Positions 1-12,370 of a stretch of DNA of 64,000 nt are shown here, in pieces. This stretch comes from Polydactylus sextarius (lineage: Eukaryota > Chordata > Actinopteri > Polynemidae): assembly GCA_016801845.1 (NCBI GenBank), contig CM028908.1, positions 19,603,047 to 19,667,046 of the forward strand, in the 5' to 3' direction. Position 1 is the stretch's first letter; every line of letters starts with the position of its first letter. The position numbers and the translations under genes are program-made. The notes under the pieces are model-generated. The model worked only from the letters and a program-made list of their open reading frames with translations. It did no database searches and was not told the DNA's origin.

Positions 1-924
1 TCTCTGTTCACCTCCGAGTCATAGCACTACACTTCCAGGCAAGTAAATCATCTTGTCCGGCTAAAATTGCCAACTGTAATACTTCACATCGCCCTGTCAA
101 TATCCTTGAGCCTTGAATTTGTCCTGGTAAGCACAAGACGCAGACGGATGGACTGAAATAACAAATGTCAGAACATTCTTGCACAGCGTTCCGGATCTTG
201 CATTACATGGCAAAAGGAAACGGCATAGGGTAAAGCCAACAGTGACGTCTGATCCATTCCAACGGGCAATTACGCCATTTCACCAGGGCCACTAGGAAAG
301 CTTCACTACAATTAGGCTGACTGAAATGGTCTCTCTGACACACATCAGAGGAAACCAGGGGATGGTCCCCCCCCCCTCCTCACCACCACCACCACCACTT
401 TTCTTCTCTTCGAACTGTCGGGGCTCTCTGCCACTTGTGTTGTTTCAGAGGGGCTTTCAGACATTAGCTCCTGTTGTTGCTCTAGCTTTGGAGACATTTT
501 GCAGCCCATTAGCTGCTCTTTCAACCCCAACTGCTACTCAAAAGCAGTTAAAGAGGGGAAGGGGTGTGGAGAGAGGGGTAGTGGACACAGACAGAGTGAA
601 GAAGAGATTGTACTCATTTCATTGGGGTCATATAGTGCAGAGGTAGAGACTGACTTTGTGTAAGGTTAGATAATATAGATGTATACGTAGCGCAACACTT
701 CAGCATTTTGTTAATGATACCACTTCTTATTACAGCCAACAGAGGGTTAGTTTAGCACAGAGAGAGACACATACAAGACCGCAAGACTAAGCTAAAATTA
801 GCCAACCATCCAAGTGTTGCTACAATAAAGACATATGCTTCTTGATTTGATGATAAAAAGAGACACTGTATGGTACACCACATACTAAACTCCAGTCTCC
901 AACATAACATTGTTACCTTTAGCT
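1..924. other. Noncoding unique sequence, no gene seen
   Basis: No gene is recognised. The first 330 bases are mixed-complexity unique sequence. A short C run followed by a CCA-rich run lies near 367-398. Open frames on both strands are short and look like nothing known. It could be intergenic or intronic. Confidence 0.7.
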
Positions 925-951
925 AAAAAAAAAAAAAAAAAAAAAAAAAAA
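925..951. repeat. Poly-A run (A27)
   Basis: Uninterrupted run of 27 A. It is followed by a short degenerate array of a CTAACA-type unit (about 957-982). No retroposon body is recognisable upstream, so it is annotated as a homopolymer only. Confidence 0.97.
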
Positions 952-1315
952 GCAGTAACACTAACACACTAACACTAACACTCTCTGAGTGTGCACAATC
1001 AGCAGAGACCAGAGCTGAAAGCCATGCACCATGTGGTTTGCAGTCGGCTGACATGTTCTGTGGTTTAGCAGAGATGGAATTAAAGCTGTTTCCAGTGCAG
1101 GTGATAGAGTTGAACAATTTGCACAGCTGGCAGAAAAACCATAATCAATCCAAAGATTATAGATAAGGGTACTAAAACCAGCCAAGCACAGCGTTTTCTC
1201 TTATCGCAATTACACCTTGCCCTCCCGCCTCAGGTACAGCCAATTAAGCTGGGTGAGGATGCGTCAGTAACCACTTCACATTGAGGAGGCCTATCAGACA
1301 ACTCCAAGCACACTC

Positions 1316-1320
<5 letters not shown>
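952..1320. other. Noncoding stretch, no gene seen
   Basis: Unique sequence between the A27 run and the CA tract. It starts with short CTAACA-like units and otherwise shows nothing recognisable. Confidence 0.65.

Positions 1321-1375
<55 letters not shown>
1321..1375. repeat. (CA)n microsatellite
   Basis: 55 bp of pure CA dinucleotide, preceded by imperfect CACTCACACG. Alternating purine-pyrimidine of this length is usually length-polymorphic and can adopt Z-DNA. Confidence 0.99.
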
Positions 1376-1376
<1 letters not shown>

Positions 1377-2882
1377 ATCACTGCTGAAGGAGCAGAGAGG
1401 AGCTTGTTAAGCACAGGAATTCACAGCCAGTATGCTGCAGGTATACTATAGCATGGAGTATGTTTTCCCAAAAACACACATGCACATGTATGAAAACAGA
1501 GACTGAATGATGTTTCCTCTGCAGAGTAATAATCAGACTGTTGAACTGTTGCCCGCTGGCTTCGTCTCAAGAAGGAGACAAAGGCACCTGGATCTTGCTC
1601 TTACACTACCTCCCCTCACTCTCTCATCTGCTTTTTAATCCATTCATTACTTCTCTCTTCTTCTGCCTGTGACTAAAGAGCATCATTCACATTATGTGAC
1701 AACTCAGGTGTGGGAGAAGAGAGAACTGATGCATGTGTTTTTTTTTTTAAAAAAAGCGCCACACTCTTGCTTGCTTGACAATGAAAGATTTATAACACAA
1801 GGTTCTCTGTGCTGTATATCTCCTCCACTAGCAGATGGAGGTTAACCAGGTACACAAAAATAAACTGCGACTGCTTGATCTCAACCACAACTCTACATGT
1901 CTCTTCCCTGTCACCGGTTTGAGGTTTTAAAAGACCAGACACACATTCTGTAGCATTTTGTCTTCTCCGTGTGATGCTACCACACCAATTTTGCTAGACT
2001 ATTTTGCCCCCAAACCATAATCTTTCATGAGGCAGGGAGTAAGTTCAGCAAGATCAGTCCTTGTCACAGTGCAGCACTGAGACTCTGATGATGACATATA
2101 TAGTGGGAACATTGATCCGCACATTAAGCAAACACCACAGAAGTATAGTGGCTGACACAGGTGCTATCATGCTGCTTGCGGGGCAAACCACCTGTCCGAC
2201 AAGAACACACTCACACATATACACACATACACAAACACACATGCTCATACGCAGAACAAGGACATAAACTAAGTCCTGCAGTTCTGCAGGTGGACTGTCT
2301 CATTTCACCTGTTTGACTAAGTAATTAGAGAGCTCCACACAAATAGGAAATTAATCATTAATAACGGCACATCATGGGGAGTGAAATGTGAAAAGAAAAT
2401 AAAAAGAGAAGCTTCCACAGTGGGGGAATCCATCGACTTTATTTAGACTACATGGAAACGCATTCTATTAAAGCTGGAATGAGACAAAGTCAGATGAAAA
2501 GATACCCCTTATTGGCTGCTTATTGAATACTATTGGAGTCAAAAGGGGGTAAATTGACTAAGTAGGTCGAGGCAAAATGCGTGCAGGGAAAATATGCTAA
2601 ATTCATATTCTGATTGGCCACATGGGTGTGTGGATGTTGCTTTCATAATTGCATTTGCTTGATGTTTTTCTCCTTTGCTGTGACGTGCCAAGTGATGAAG
2701 GGGGAAAATAGCTTTCTGGTGATGCAAATGATTTTGAGGAGTTTGTAGCTCCCCTAGTGAGACTAACATCTGACAATGGTTCCTTCCACAGCAGCATAAA
2801 CAGCCAATCCTGTGTTGTTGCCACATCTGAGTCCACACACAGATGGCTCTAAATCAAGAGAGCGTGCGGCTGTGGTACTTAC
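1376..2882. other. Noncoding unique sequence, no gene seen
   Basis: Unique, AT-rich sequence with small T/A homopolymers (near 1738-1755) and a short degenerate CA stretch near 2208-2240. No domain, splice-consistent gene structure or RNA gene is recognised. Confidence 0.65.
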
Positions 2883-2906
2883 CACGTTCGCTAGACAGGG
2901 TGGTAT
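2883..2906 (-). other. Candidate 24-nt micro-exon (unproven)
   Basis: On the minus strand a long pyrimidine tract (complement of about 2918-2985) runs into TGTGACAG, then 24 nt, then a GTAAGT donor (complement of 2877-2882). The 24 nt is a multiple of three and open in two frames: IPPCLANV in phase 0, or TTLSSER in phase 1-1. I do not recognise the peptide or a parent gene, and no second exon of the same gene was found. The GA-rich plus strand could be an ordinary purine repeat mimicking a polypyrimidine tract. Confidence 0.15.
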
Positions 2907-3739
2907 CTGTCACACACAGAGAGAAAGAGGGAGGGAGGGAGGTGGGAGAGAAGGGCAAAGGGAGAGGAGAGAGAAGATGATGATTAGAACAAAACAGGTT
3001 TAAGGAAAAACAGCATTGCAATACTGAAGTCAACATTAAACATGAGAATAAAAACAGATCAATCTCTGAGGATTAATGAAAAGTCACACTCAACGGCCAG
3101 ACAGTGACATATACAGAACGTAGAGCTGCTATTGGAGAAAATGTGCTGTCACAACTGTGCAGTCGCTCATATTCGTCTTCGTCGATTATCCAGGCAGCAC
3201 CATTTAACCAAAATACACTTTGTTTTCTCTCTTACACTTCTTGTCATTGCCTCAAGCTGCGAGATTCATCATTATTTTCAAACACTTGTTGTGATGTCTA
3301 TATTGTTCTTGTGCTCACTCAGTGAAACTCGCGGGAGAATTGCGGGATATTGCAAATGCACATTGCATACTCTCATGAACATCTTCGAGGGTGGTATTTA
3401 TTTAGACCTTAGCACCGCAGCTGGATGACAGAAATACAAGAGGCGGCCGTGGAGGCTCTTGATGTCTCTCTCTCCTGGTTGCCTGCCCTTCGTACGTCCT
3501 CCAGCAGAGTTGCTTTGCGAGATTTGATCAATTTCCTTTCCTCTTTTTTTTGCATTCATTGCCTACTTTTTTTAATCTCGGAAGCCTTAGAGCTGACTCA
3601 ACTTACAAAAATACCAGCTGTGATTGGACACACTCCGATTCTGAACTCTAGATTTCAGGACATCTTATTTTATTATGGACCCCAGTATCCAAGTGAAAAA
3701 TAACTATTACAGGAAGGAAAGGCAAAAATTACTGGTTAC
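2907..3739. other. GA-rich patch then unique noncoding sequence
   Basis: A purine-rich patch (about 2918-2985, GAGGGAGGGAGG-like) is followed by unique sequence. Open frames of 92-98 codons at 3132-3703 show no recognisable similarity or plausible gene context. Confidence 0.6.
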
Positions 3740-3806
3740 CAGTGGCATGAACATCTGTGCAGACATTCATGGTCCCGAGAGGATGAATCCTGCTGAGCTT
3801 TCCTTT
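3740..3806 (+). repeat. Fragment of a common teleost interspersed repeat
   Basis: The segment reads close to a phrase I recall as very frequent in fish genomes: 'cagacattcatggtccc', then 'gaggatgaatcct'. It would be an old, truncated copy. The class (DNA transposon or retroelement) cannot be decided here. A complementary part of what seems the same family occurs near 44,228. Confidence 0.5.
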
Positions 3807-4291
3807 TAATTTTCAAATGAAACTGATGAATGTATTGCTGTGACATTTAATAAACTTTAATATGTCTGATAAACATGACCATACTGAAAAATTGTAGGTA
3901 TGTGAGTGTTGATATAGAGGCATAACTCCACTTTATATTTTCAGGTAACAATAGTGGATTTGCTTGAGAGGTCGACAGATGATAATAGTTGACGTTCCTC
4001 CTCAATGGTGACATCAGTTAGACATCAGTACCATCTTAGAGGGACTTATGAGAAAATGTCTTTCATCCTACATTTAATCACCACTTGGAAACTATCACCG
4101 AGAGTTTCTCGCATTTGCCAGCTTGTATTTATGATAAATCTGACACCAAAATGCCAACATGTGTCAACAAAAGTGTCACTGACATTTATGCAGAGATGTT
4201 GGATGGAGCTGCACTAATCAACTTCTTTCTCTTTTCATCAGTGTTAACTGGCTTGAAATCTTAAAAATGTGCCTTTTATACACACGTCAGG

Positions 4292-4292
<1 letters not shown>
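3807..4292. other. Noncoding unique sequence
   Basis: AT-rich sequence with no recognisable gene. It may include further degraded parts of the repeat just upstream, but I cannot delimit them. Confidence 0.6.

Positions 4293-4335
<43 letters not shown>
4293..4335. repeat. (TG)n microsatellite
   Basis: 43 bp of uninterrupted TG dinucleotide. Confidence 0.99.
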
Positions 4336-4337
<2 letters not shown>

Positions 4338-5472
4338 CATTGGTATTTGCAAGTCAAAATCCATCATATTTCAGTAATTATCAATACCTGTTGCTTGGAC
4401 ACGGGATTGAATGAAATTTAAGTAACATGCATTCTGTTTGCATCAATGTTCCACGGATGAACTGATTAACTCAGTTTGTATATCTGTTTGCGTGGATGTG
4501 TTTCACACTGGCAGGATCAATGACAGCTTTTGGCCTCTTGGCCTGGTTGTAGTTCATGCAGTTTGTGATCCAACTCCAGAAATGCCAGTAAATCAAGTTT
4601 TTTTCCACTCACGTCTCAATGTAAATCTGTTAAAGTTCATCTTGAATTAAAGAAAAAAAAAAAAAACTTCTTGACTTGTTTCGAAAAAGCAAAACCATCA
4701 CTATCTAAATGACAGTTTTGCTTGTAGACAGCCTGACTCTCTCCATTCACCCCCTTTCCATGTATAAAGGCACCCCACTCTATCCCAACAGAACTTCACT
4801 ACGCACATGTTCAATTATTCATCTCCCTCTGTCAAGAATTCAGCCTTGCTAGCACTTGCCAGTATCCCCCACAAATTGGCAGACAGGCTCGTATTTGGCA
4901 TATGGTGCAGAGCAGTGCTGCTTTCCTCCTCTCTTCAGTTGGCCTGCTAGTATTACTGAGGAGCTCAGCAACACACACTGAGCATGCACACACAGATAAC
5001 CACACACGTACCAATGATGCACCAAGTCTACCAGTTTTGTAAGTGATACCCCCCACCCCCCATCGAGATACTGGGCTTTCATCCACAACCTCTTTGCAAC
5101 AGGTTTAAGGTTTTAGTAAAAACACTGTACATGATATAACAGCCAAATAAGCCACTGCTCATCACCGCTACTCATACCACTAAAATGCCCTGTGAATGCC
5201 CACCACGACACCACTTTTCTGTTTGAAGGTGGACAGAGCTTTGCTACTTGTCTGCTGAGAACATCAAACTGTGAGGTTATGACAAAGGTTTAAATTCTCC
5301 TGCATGAAAGAGGCAACAAGCCTAACAACAGGTTCAAGGAAATGTCATATATACATGCTGTTCTCAGCCACACATTCCTGAGGAGTTCTGATCAAATTAG
5401 AACCAAACACTCACCTGTGTGGGTGTATAGCGAGTGTGCAGGAGCTTTAATGATCCAGAGACTTCGATGTCA
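4336..5472. other. Noncoding unique sequence, no gene seen
   Basis: Unique sequence with a short A-rich run near 4651-4666. No gene, RNA or transposon end was recognised before the MITE that follows. Confidence 0.6.
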
Positions 5473-5474
5473 TA

Positions 5475-5642
5475 GACCCTTTTCACAGCAGACATATTGA
5501 CATGTCACAGCATGAAAAGCACATGTGTAAACAACAGTATTAATAGTGGGCCATTCATTTAGTTTCAGAGTCATGGTATTGCTCTTGCAATGTCTCAATG
5601 TCAAGACTCAGTGGGAGATTTTGATCTACTGTGAAAAAGGCC
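5475..5642. mobile_element. 168-bp MITE-like element with TA duplication
   Basis: The element starts GACCCTTTTCACAG and ends CTGTGAAAAAGGCC. The complement of the end matches the start at 12 of 14 positions. It is flanked on both sides by TA (5473-5474 and 5643-5644). Short inverted termini, small size, no coding capacity and TA duplication are typical of nonautonomous Tc1/mariner-type elements, although other TA-targeting families are possible. The interior is unique-looking. Only one copy was noticed here. Confidence 0.65.
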
Positions 5643-5644
5643 TA

Positions 5645-6162
5645 TTGTCCAAGATTTACATTTCTGCATATGTTGTATGTGAGCTGATTTTTATTGGTAT
5701 GGAAAAGAATAAGGCTTGATTGTGACCATCAGCAAAGAAGCAGGAGCTCCAAATAATACTGAAATATAAAAAATAAAGAATAATGAAAATCACAATTACA
5801 ACTGTAGGCATTATGTTTTTCACTTTGTATTGGGTTGTAGTCATACATGACTCTCAGTGCAATACAAAAAAACTTACTTTAGAATCTACAGTAATATGTA
5901 TTGCTGACTGCTTATAGTCTGAGCCATTTCCATGGTGTGAAATGTGTTTTTTATCATCACTGATAGATAGCATGTGCACTCCCTGGAGGTGGAAAGAAAT
6001 AAACTAGCCAAAGCTTGTGTATAGTTGTTCCACCATGCATTGACATGAGAATACGTCAGAAAGACAAAGTGACCTGCTACAGCTGGATAAACTTGTACAC
6101 ATTTGAGTATTGTGTTGGAGATAATTTAAGTATTCTTCTTCAATCATTGTGTCATTTTGCAG
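5645..6162. other. AT-rich noncoding sequence
   Basis: No gene recognised. The last 40 bases are pyrimidine-rich and end in TTTTGCAG, the possible splice acceptor discussed for the next entry. Confidence 0.6.
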
Positions 6163-6234
6163 ATTGCGCATTGATGTAAAACCTTCAATTCAACGTTCTG
6201 TTCAGAGGACAGTGAATCAGCAGCAAGGAGACAG
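6163..6234 (+). other. Candidate 72-nt exon (unproven)
   Basis: A pyrimidine-rich stretch ends in TTTTGCAG at 6162. The next 72 nt (24 codons' worth) has one open frame and ends ACAG before GTATGT. In that frame the peptide begins LRIDVKPSIQRSVQ; the exon would enter and leave in phase 2. The same frame stays open to 6586, giving a 145-codon open frame. That length is within chance expectation for AT-rich DNA of this size. No known protein is recognised. Confidence 0.12.
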
Positions 6235-7111
6235 GTATGTGCTGCATCGTACTGACCATCCTGTCTTCAATCTTCTGACAAACATCCTGCGTTCCTGTTC
6301 AGACCGCACTGTTCATTTTCTTTTGAATTCGTCAAACACTTTTGACCTGGTTCTTTCTGAAGCTCTCTGCTGCTGCAAAAAGAGACTGTCAAAGCAAGTA
6401 ATATTGCAGACTCCCACATATTACAAACTCATTCAAAGGTCACAGTTACTCATTTCCTTCATCACCGGCATAAAGAAAGCATTTTCAGCTTTCACAAAGC
6501 AACAAATTACATTCACATTATCTGTTTCACAACCTCTCCCTCTGCACTTAGCCATGGACGGTCATCTTCATTGCATTGATTGGTAAACTTCTGTGTTGTT
6601 TTTTGCTTTTAAATGGCTTTAATTAAAGTGCATGATGGATCTCACTAATCTACTGAAATAATAGTCTCACTTTTATTTGATGTTCACAGATGTAAAAAGA
6701 AGTCAAAAAGACATTTGTTGGCTCATACTGGAAGGATGTCAAAATGTTCACAACACAACATGTTATAACACACACACATAGAGACACCTGCCATGTGACT
6801 GTGTCTGAATTGATGTGAGTGTGTCTGTTTGCATGCAGATGCGTCCTTATGCCAAATCTTCTTGTTGCCCTTGTGATGACTAATAACCGGAGAGCATTTT
6901 CAGCTAATAAATAATACATTTAACAGTCTAATCAAATTGAACAAATGAGTATGTCTAGAAAACTATTAATCAGAGCGCAAACATGTATTTACAAATATAA
7001 CACTGGCAGAAACAATCAATTATTCATAAAGTGAATGCTGGGTAAGTGGGCTTCTTCCCGGGTGAGATGCTGCCATAATTGGAGTGGGACTACAGGAGTG
7101 CCGGCTGGTGT
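6235..7111. other. Noncoding unique sequence
   Basis: AT-rich, no recognisable gene or repeat family. Short CA/TG-rich patches occur near 6770-6835. Confidence 0.6.
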
Positions 7112-7195
7112 ATGCGTGTTTTTGTGTGTGTGTGTGTGTATCTGCACACTCACACACAAACACACACGCATCTACACCATGCACGCACACACACG
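7112..7195. repeat. Inverted TG / CA compound microsatellite
   Basis: A TG-rich arm (7112-7138) and a CA-rich arm (7145-7171) are reverse complements at 23 of 27 positions, both ending in the same ATGCGTGT/ACACGCAT edge, with a 6-nt spacer. A further CA-rich patch runs to about 7195. The pair could fold as a hairpin. Confidence 0.9.
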
Positions 7196-7895
7196 TCTCC
7201 CCATGCGCCAAACTTCGTCCCAAACATGACAAGAACAGGCAGAGTCGGCTCATTACTGCCTAATGAGTTGTCTGATTAGTGCCAAATATAAAAGCCTTAT
7301 TGTTAAGTGCTGTATGTTTATTTTGATTAATTATTATACTGCAGTGACTGAATAGCAGCACAATGACACTGAGCATTAACGTTTTGTGGTAATAGGATCC
7401 TTGTGGAGTGAGAAATCATGTACTCAGCCCTCAGTGCAGCACATGAAGCAATGGTCACTTCATGTTTAGGTTTTATTTTATTCTCACAGAGACATGTTTT
7501 AAACTGTGTTCAAGGTTCCTAATATATCAAGTCCATATGACAAGATTAAGATTCAGGAGATTAAGTGTGAATGTGAGTTTGTCTCTTCTTTTATTTTGTG
7601 TTTGTTTACAAAAAAAAGGTGAAATAAATAAAATGTCCATAGTAAATCAGTATGGAGTTTGTAAAACACGAGCAAATGTTGCAAAATGTTGCATCTAATG
7701 ATTGTGTCACCTGTTCTAGTGGATGTGTGTGTATCTACTGACAGATTGTCGTGTATGTGTCCTTGATAGCCAACGGTTTTGTGATGTAAAGTGCTACTGG
7801 ATGGAGGTGTAAGAGGTGCTCAGATGCTTCAAACAAAATATAAAACTACTTTTTCTAAATCCACTTAAAGCCACATTAATATTAACATTAATATT
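7196..7895. other. Noncoding unique sequence
   Basis: AT-rich, with an A-run near 7611-7617 and no recognisable gene. Confidence 0.6.
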
Positions 7896-7972
7896 GTCAA
7901 GTGCCTTGAGATAAATGTATTTTATGAGTTGGGGCTTTACAAATAAAATTGAATTGAACTGAGTTAATAAAT
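7896..7972 (+). mobile_element. 3' tail of a fish LINE or its SINE partner
   Basis: The text 'AGTGCCTTGAGATAA' ... 'GGGGCTTTACAAATAAAATT', followed by GAATT-type tail repeats, matches the 3' end I recall for widespread fish non-LTR elements (LINE-2/CR1-like) and SINEs that borrow their tails. Only this terminal part is recognisable, as expected for 5'-truncated insertion. The family name is not certain. Confidence 0.65.
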
Positions 7973-8089
7973 ATTTTTTATATCAACTATGAATCAACTC
8001 ACTGTGGGTTAATGTTCAAGGAGTCTCGGTGCTGTGACAAATCTACACAGACTTATCTCCTGACTCTGCAGTTACCCTGCAGTTTTCAG

Positions 8090-8760
8090 CTTTATGGAGC
8101 GTTTTAGCGTTTTCAGTTCATTGTTTTGGTTTTTATGGTCTGCAACTTTAGTGTTCACCGTTCATTTTCACCACCCTCATTTTTGGTGGCAGCAAAAAAA
8201 CTATGATAATTTTGGAGGATATAGTTTGAGGTGATGTTGAAGTATTACTTAGCCCACCCTCACTGAGGTAAATGGGGTTGACAAAATAATAAAAACACCA
8301 GCCAAACTGACTATGACACTGAGATCCAATACAGGAATGTTGTATTAGACTGCATGGTAACAGCTGCACAACAAAAAAGCCAGGACTCAAATGTACCACC
8401 TCTCAACCCTCCCAAACCCTCTCAAATGCATGACAGTGTTCAAAGGTATTGTGTCCAAAACACGTCTGGTACATAGGTAATCAGTCCACACAAGCAACGA
8501 TATCCAAATCAACAGGCAAGGGCAAAGTCAAAGAAGAAAACAAGTAATTCACTAGAGACTTGACAGACTAGCCACCTTGACACTAGAAAAAAGGAAGCAA
8601 AAGGTAAAGTGGCAGGAAGATAATTAGACACAGGTGAAACAGTGGGGAAGAGCAGGTAATCACAAAGTCAGGAAAGAAAGGAGGGCAGGAAGAGATACAA
8701 TGTGAAACAAGAGATACACATTGAAAATAAAAATAAAACAGAAACTGGGGTAAGTAATAA
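8090..8760. mobile_element. Possible degraded interspersed repeat
   Basis: The region around 8100-8250 ('gttttagcgtttt', 'tttatggtctgcaactttag') and the purine-rich part 8560-8740, with repeated 'acaggtgaaac', 'aatcacaaagtcagg' and 'aaataaaacagaaac' phrases, read like worn copies of fish repeats. No terminal repeats or target duplications could be defined. Boundaries are approximate and this may be two separate elements. Confidence 0.35.
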
Positions 8761-11700
8761 GAATGGGAGACAAGGTTTAAGCTAAGTGTACCTAATACAC
8801 TGCCGGTGTAAATGAAAGTGTAGTAGTTTTTCTACTAATGTGATGTGATGCCAAAACTCAAATTCTAAAACTAAATAACTGATTGAACGAAAATAAGGTT
8901 TTAAAGGTATCAGCACTCGAGCTCCTGATGCACAAACACGTCTGCTCCATAGTGAGTCACGACTCCCTCTTGGCCAGTGTGTTGACAACACATTGAAAGT
9001 TATTGTGACCTGGCATAGCAGAGTAACAGAGTAGCAGAGTGTGTGTGCAGAGCAATTCAAACAGCGTTTCAAACATCTCCTGTTACTGTATACATGAGTG
9101 TACTCTGCCAAAGAATATGTGGTGATTAATGTTAACAGCCATTATCCTGGTGACTGGGGTGGTTTAGTTACAGAAAAATGTTTGGCTTCACCTTTTAGGC
9201 CTTTCTGTCATAATCACTAAACAAAATGTATCTAGTTCAAAAGAGATGCATAATTAATTAACTTAAGTATAAGTATGGATCACATGCCTGGAAACACATT
9301 TTGCTGTTAACAAGTGTATCACTTTTACCGTACGTCTTTAAACATCTTTAAACATTTGTACAAAAAGAAAGGATACATTCTTAAATGTTATTAATGTTAG
9401 AAAATGTACAGAGCGATGATTCTTTGCCTGAGAGTTAGATCCACTTTCTTTCATCTAATTTGTCCTTCTATGTGTCTCTCTGAAGAGAAGCCCTCCTGTC
9501 TGTGAGCAGAATGTTATTGGTATCGTCAGACAAGGGACTGTATTGCTTGGCTAGTTGCTATGTACACACACTCAATCAGAAGTAATGGGGCACTCCTGGA
9601 GACTCTTGTTACACATACACCAAACTGCCAATACACCGTAATTACTAAGGGCCCCTTTTGTTCAGAGATAAGAATTGCTTACATGGTCTGCAATCAAAAC
9701 TGCCAGGGAGAACAGAAATTTGTGATGTAATGTGCTATGATATTACCACCTTGGTTACAATAAAACAGCAGGTCCAGGTGAGATTTCAGTCTGTTTCACT
9801 TGTAGCTCTCTTTCACACATCTTCTGTACATTCACAATACACCTGTACAAACAAGTCTTCAAGACTTCAAACAGATTCATGTTCGTTCGGAATGCTCTGG
9901 GGATGCTGGTGGGTTTAGACAAGAGGCTGGAGTGTCTCAGTCCTGCCAATAACCTTGTCCACAAGACACTACAAATAGCCAGTGGTTACTTAGCTGCTTT
10001 TCAGACTCTAAAAAGATAAATTAGACATGAAGGTTATTTAACCTTTCTTAGCGCTGGGCTATGAACAGATAATATGATGAGTATAATCATTGTATTAAGG
10101 CTTATTTTTTACTTGCAATGTAGTAAATAGCTATTACAAAACATACATGACACACAAACACACACACACACCTATCCAGGCCACTCTCCTGGGCAAGTGT
10201 GTGTGTGCAATGTTTATATTTTTGAGACATTATGATCACATTGCTTAATAACGCGGCATACGTGATCTGCATCACTGCCATGACTTAATCAGGTGCGAGA
10301 CACACCCGTCATTCACATGATGTAAAACTTCTAGCAGAGGACCGGGTCCACGTGGACACCCTTACCAGTCTGTGATACAGTCCCATATGCAACAAACTGT
10401 GCTACACTATGTTCTGATACCTTCCGATCAGAACCAGCATTAACATTCAGCAATTTGAGTTACAGTAGCTCATTTTTCTTGCTTCTAACACATCAACTTC
10501 CAGGACAAAATGTTCACTGGCCACCGAATAAATAATATATTATCAACTAACAGGTGCCATTCAAACAAGATAATCAATGCTATTTTATTTCAACTGTCAG
10601 TTATCATAACGTAATGTGTTGAGGTGTAGACATGGGTTCTGAAAAGACAGCACATGATCTATATAAAACATGCAGTAAAATTATTACCACAAAAAGCAGC
10701 AGTATCACAAATATGGTTTTGGTACCATTTCAAATGCCACCCACTAGCAGAGGAAAATGCCTGAAACCCTGCACGTCCAGAATAATAATAATAGAATAAT
10801 AATAATAAAAAAGTTTTGGTAAATTTACACATAGATACTTTTTTAGAGTGTTAGTAGGAAATAAATAATGACATGTATCATACATAAATACAAAAAGCCT
10901 ACTTCCATAGAACTGAACGTAAAGAATGAACTTTAACAAAGACAGAGCACAAAGCAACGAAGTGCAATCAACAAAAAATCCTGAGAACAAACACTGAGAC
11001 AAACCACTGTGAACATGACAGAGGAGCATGAGCATCTGGTATTTAACAACTTGTTTTTAAGTGACATCAACATTGAAATGCAAAATCAGTGAAAGAGGTA
11101 AACATCTAGGAGCTGTCAAGGTAATCACCTTTCAATTCATCATGAAGGAAAACCTGCAATTTGATTTTTTAGAACAATAGTAACAACCTGGACGTTTACC
11201 TCTGTGGTTCACAGAGATTGAAACGGCAAGTCATGTACAAAAGGTGTGTTTTAGTCATGGTGTTTTAAAAGGCCTTTCTCTGGGCTTCTTCTCTTCCTGA
11301 TTGCACTTTTTTGTTGCTTTGAGCTGTGTTTTTGTTATAACACACTGTTGACCTTGAGGTCTACATGACATTATTAATTTTCATTTAATAACTATTAAGA
11401 GCCTATTTGTGCTATTAAATTCAACTAGGCTTCTTTTCGCATACAGGTATAAAACTATTAATGAATATAAACAAGAATGTACTAATTAGCAAACACTGTG
11501 TTGATTGGACTGGAATCACACTGGTGTGATTGTGTTGCATCAACGGTTTAATCATGTATGTATGAAGATATTTATGACGATAGAGGCTAAAGTGCTTTGG
11601 CACAGCATTATTTATAGACCATATGCACATGTTAGCCCTGTTATTTAAAAAGCATTGTTTGATTTTCTTTTAAACTTTCAACAGTTGCATCAGCTCTTGT

Positions 11701-12169
11701 GTTCAGGGAAACAAAAGGGAATAACTAAAGATGAACCAATTCTGTATTTATATATTAAATAACTACAATATGAATAGAGGCAGAGTAGTGTTTCAGCTTT
11801 TTTAATTGGTGGCTCCAGTAATCCCAGAAATTAGTAACTTAATACTCCGAAAAAGTAATAACACTGTATAACTGAATAAGACTTAAATCTGACCCTGACT
11901 CATTTTGATCAAAATCACCGTCTAATAATCTGCTAAAATTTCCCACCTGACCATTGGTTAATGGAAAGATTGTTTCAAAGGCATGACTTCTTCCGCCTCA
12001 CTCATCTATACAATCTCAGGTCACCTTACAGTAATTGTATTAGCCTTCATTCTTCATAACCTCAAGTCATATCAGTCGTGGTGTGCAGAGAGGGTGCATT
12101 AATGTATGCTGTGTGCTGATAGACTCTAAATATAAAATGGATCTGGCTAGTACTGAGAGATTTGTACTT
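8761..12169. other. 3.4 kb of noncoding unique sequence
   Basis: No gene is recognised. It contains an AATAAT-rich patch (10,781-10,808), a short CA patch (10,150-10,170) and AT-rich unique DNA. Open frames reach about 109 codons and have no protein-like features. The part near 10,240-10,380 is GC-richer and might be conserved, but there is nothing specific. Confidence 0.6.
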
Positions 12170-12370
12170 TCCCTCAGCAAACATTAAAGCACTTTCCCTG
12201 GAGGCTTAACGCATTTAATGGGGTGACTCAACCTTAATGTTAATGCACTGTAGGTAGCGGCAGATTAATTGTCGTTACCCGGTGGGTGGTTTCATTTTAG
12301 CATGTAAACATCTTGGCATTTGTGGGTGCGAGCTGGCATTTATTCTCAACACCCATACATGTTTGTCCAG
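12170..12370. promoter_or_regulatory. CNE-like block
   Basis: About 200 bp of non-repetitive, high-complexity DNA with clustered ATTA/TAAT cores ('gcatttaatgggg', 'cagattaattgtcg') and no open frame. This style is typical of developmental enhancers in vertebrate gene deserts. Conservation cannot be tested here. Confidence 0.25.
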
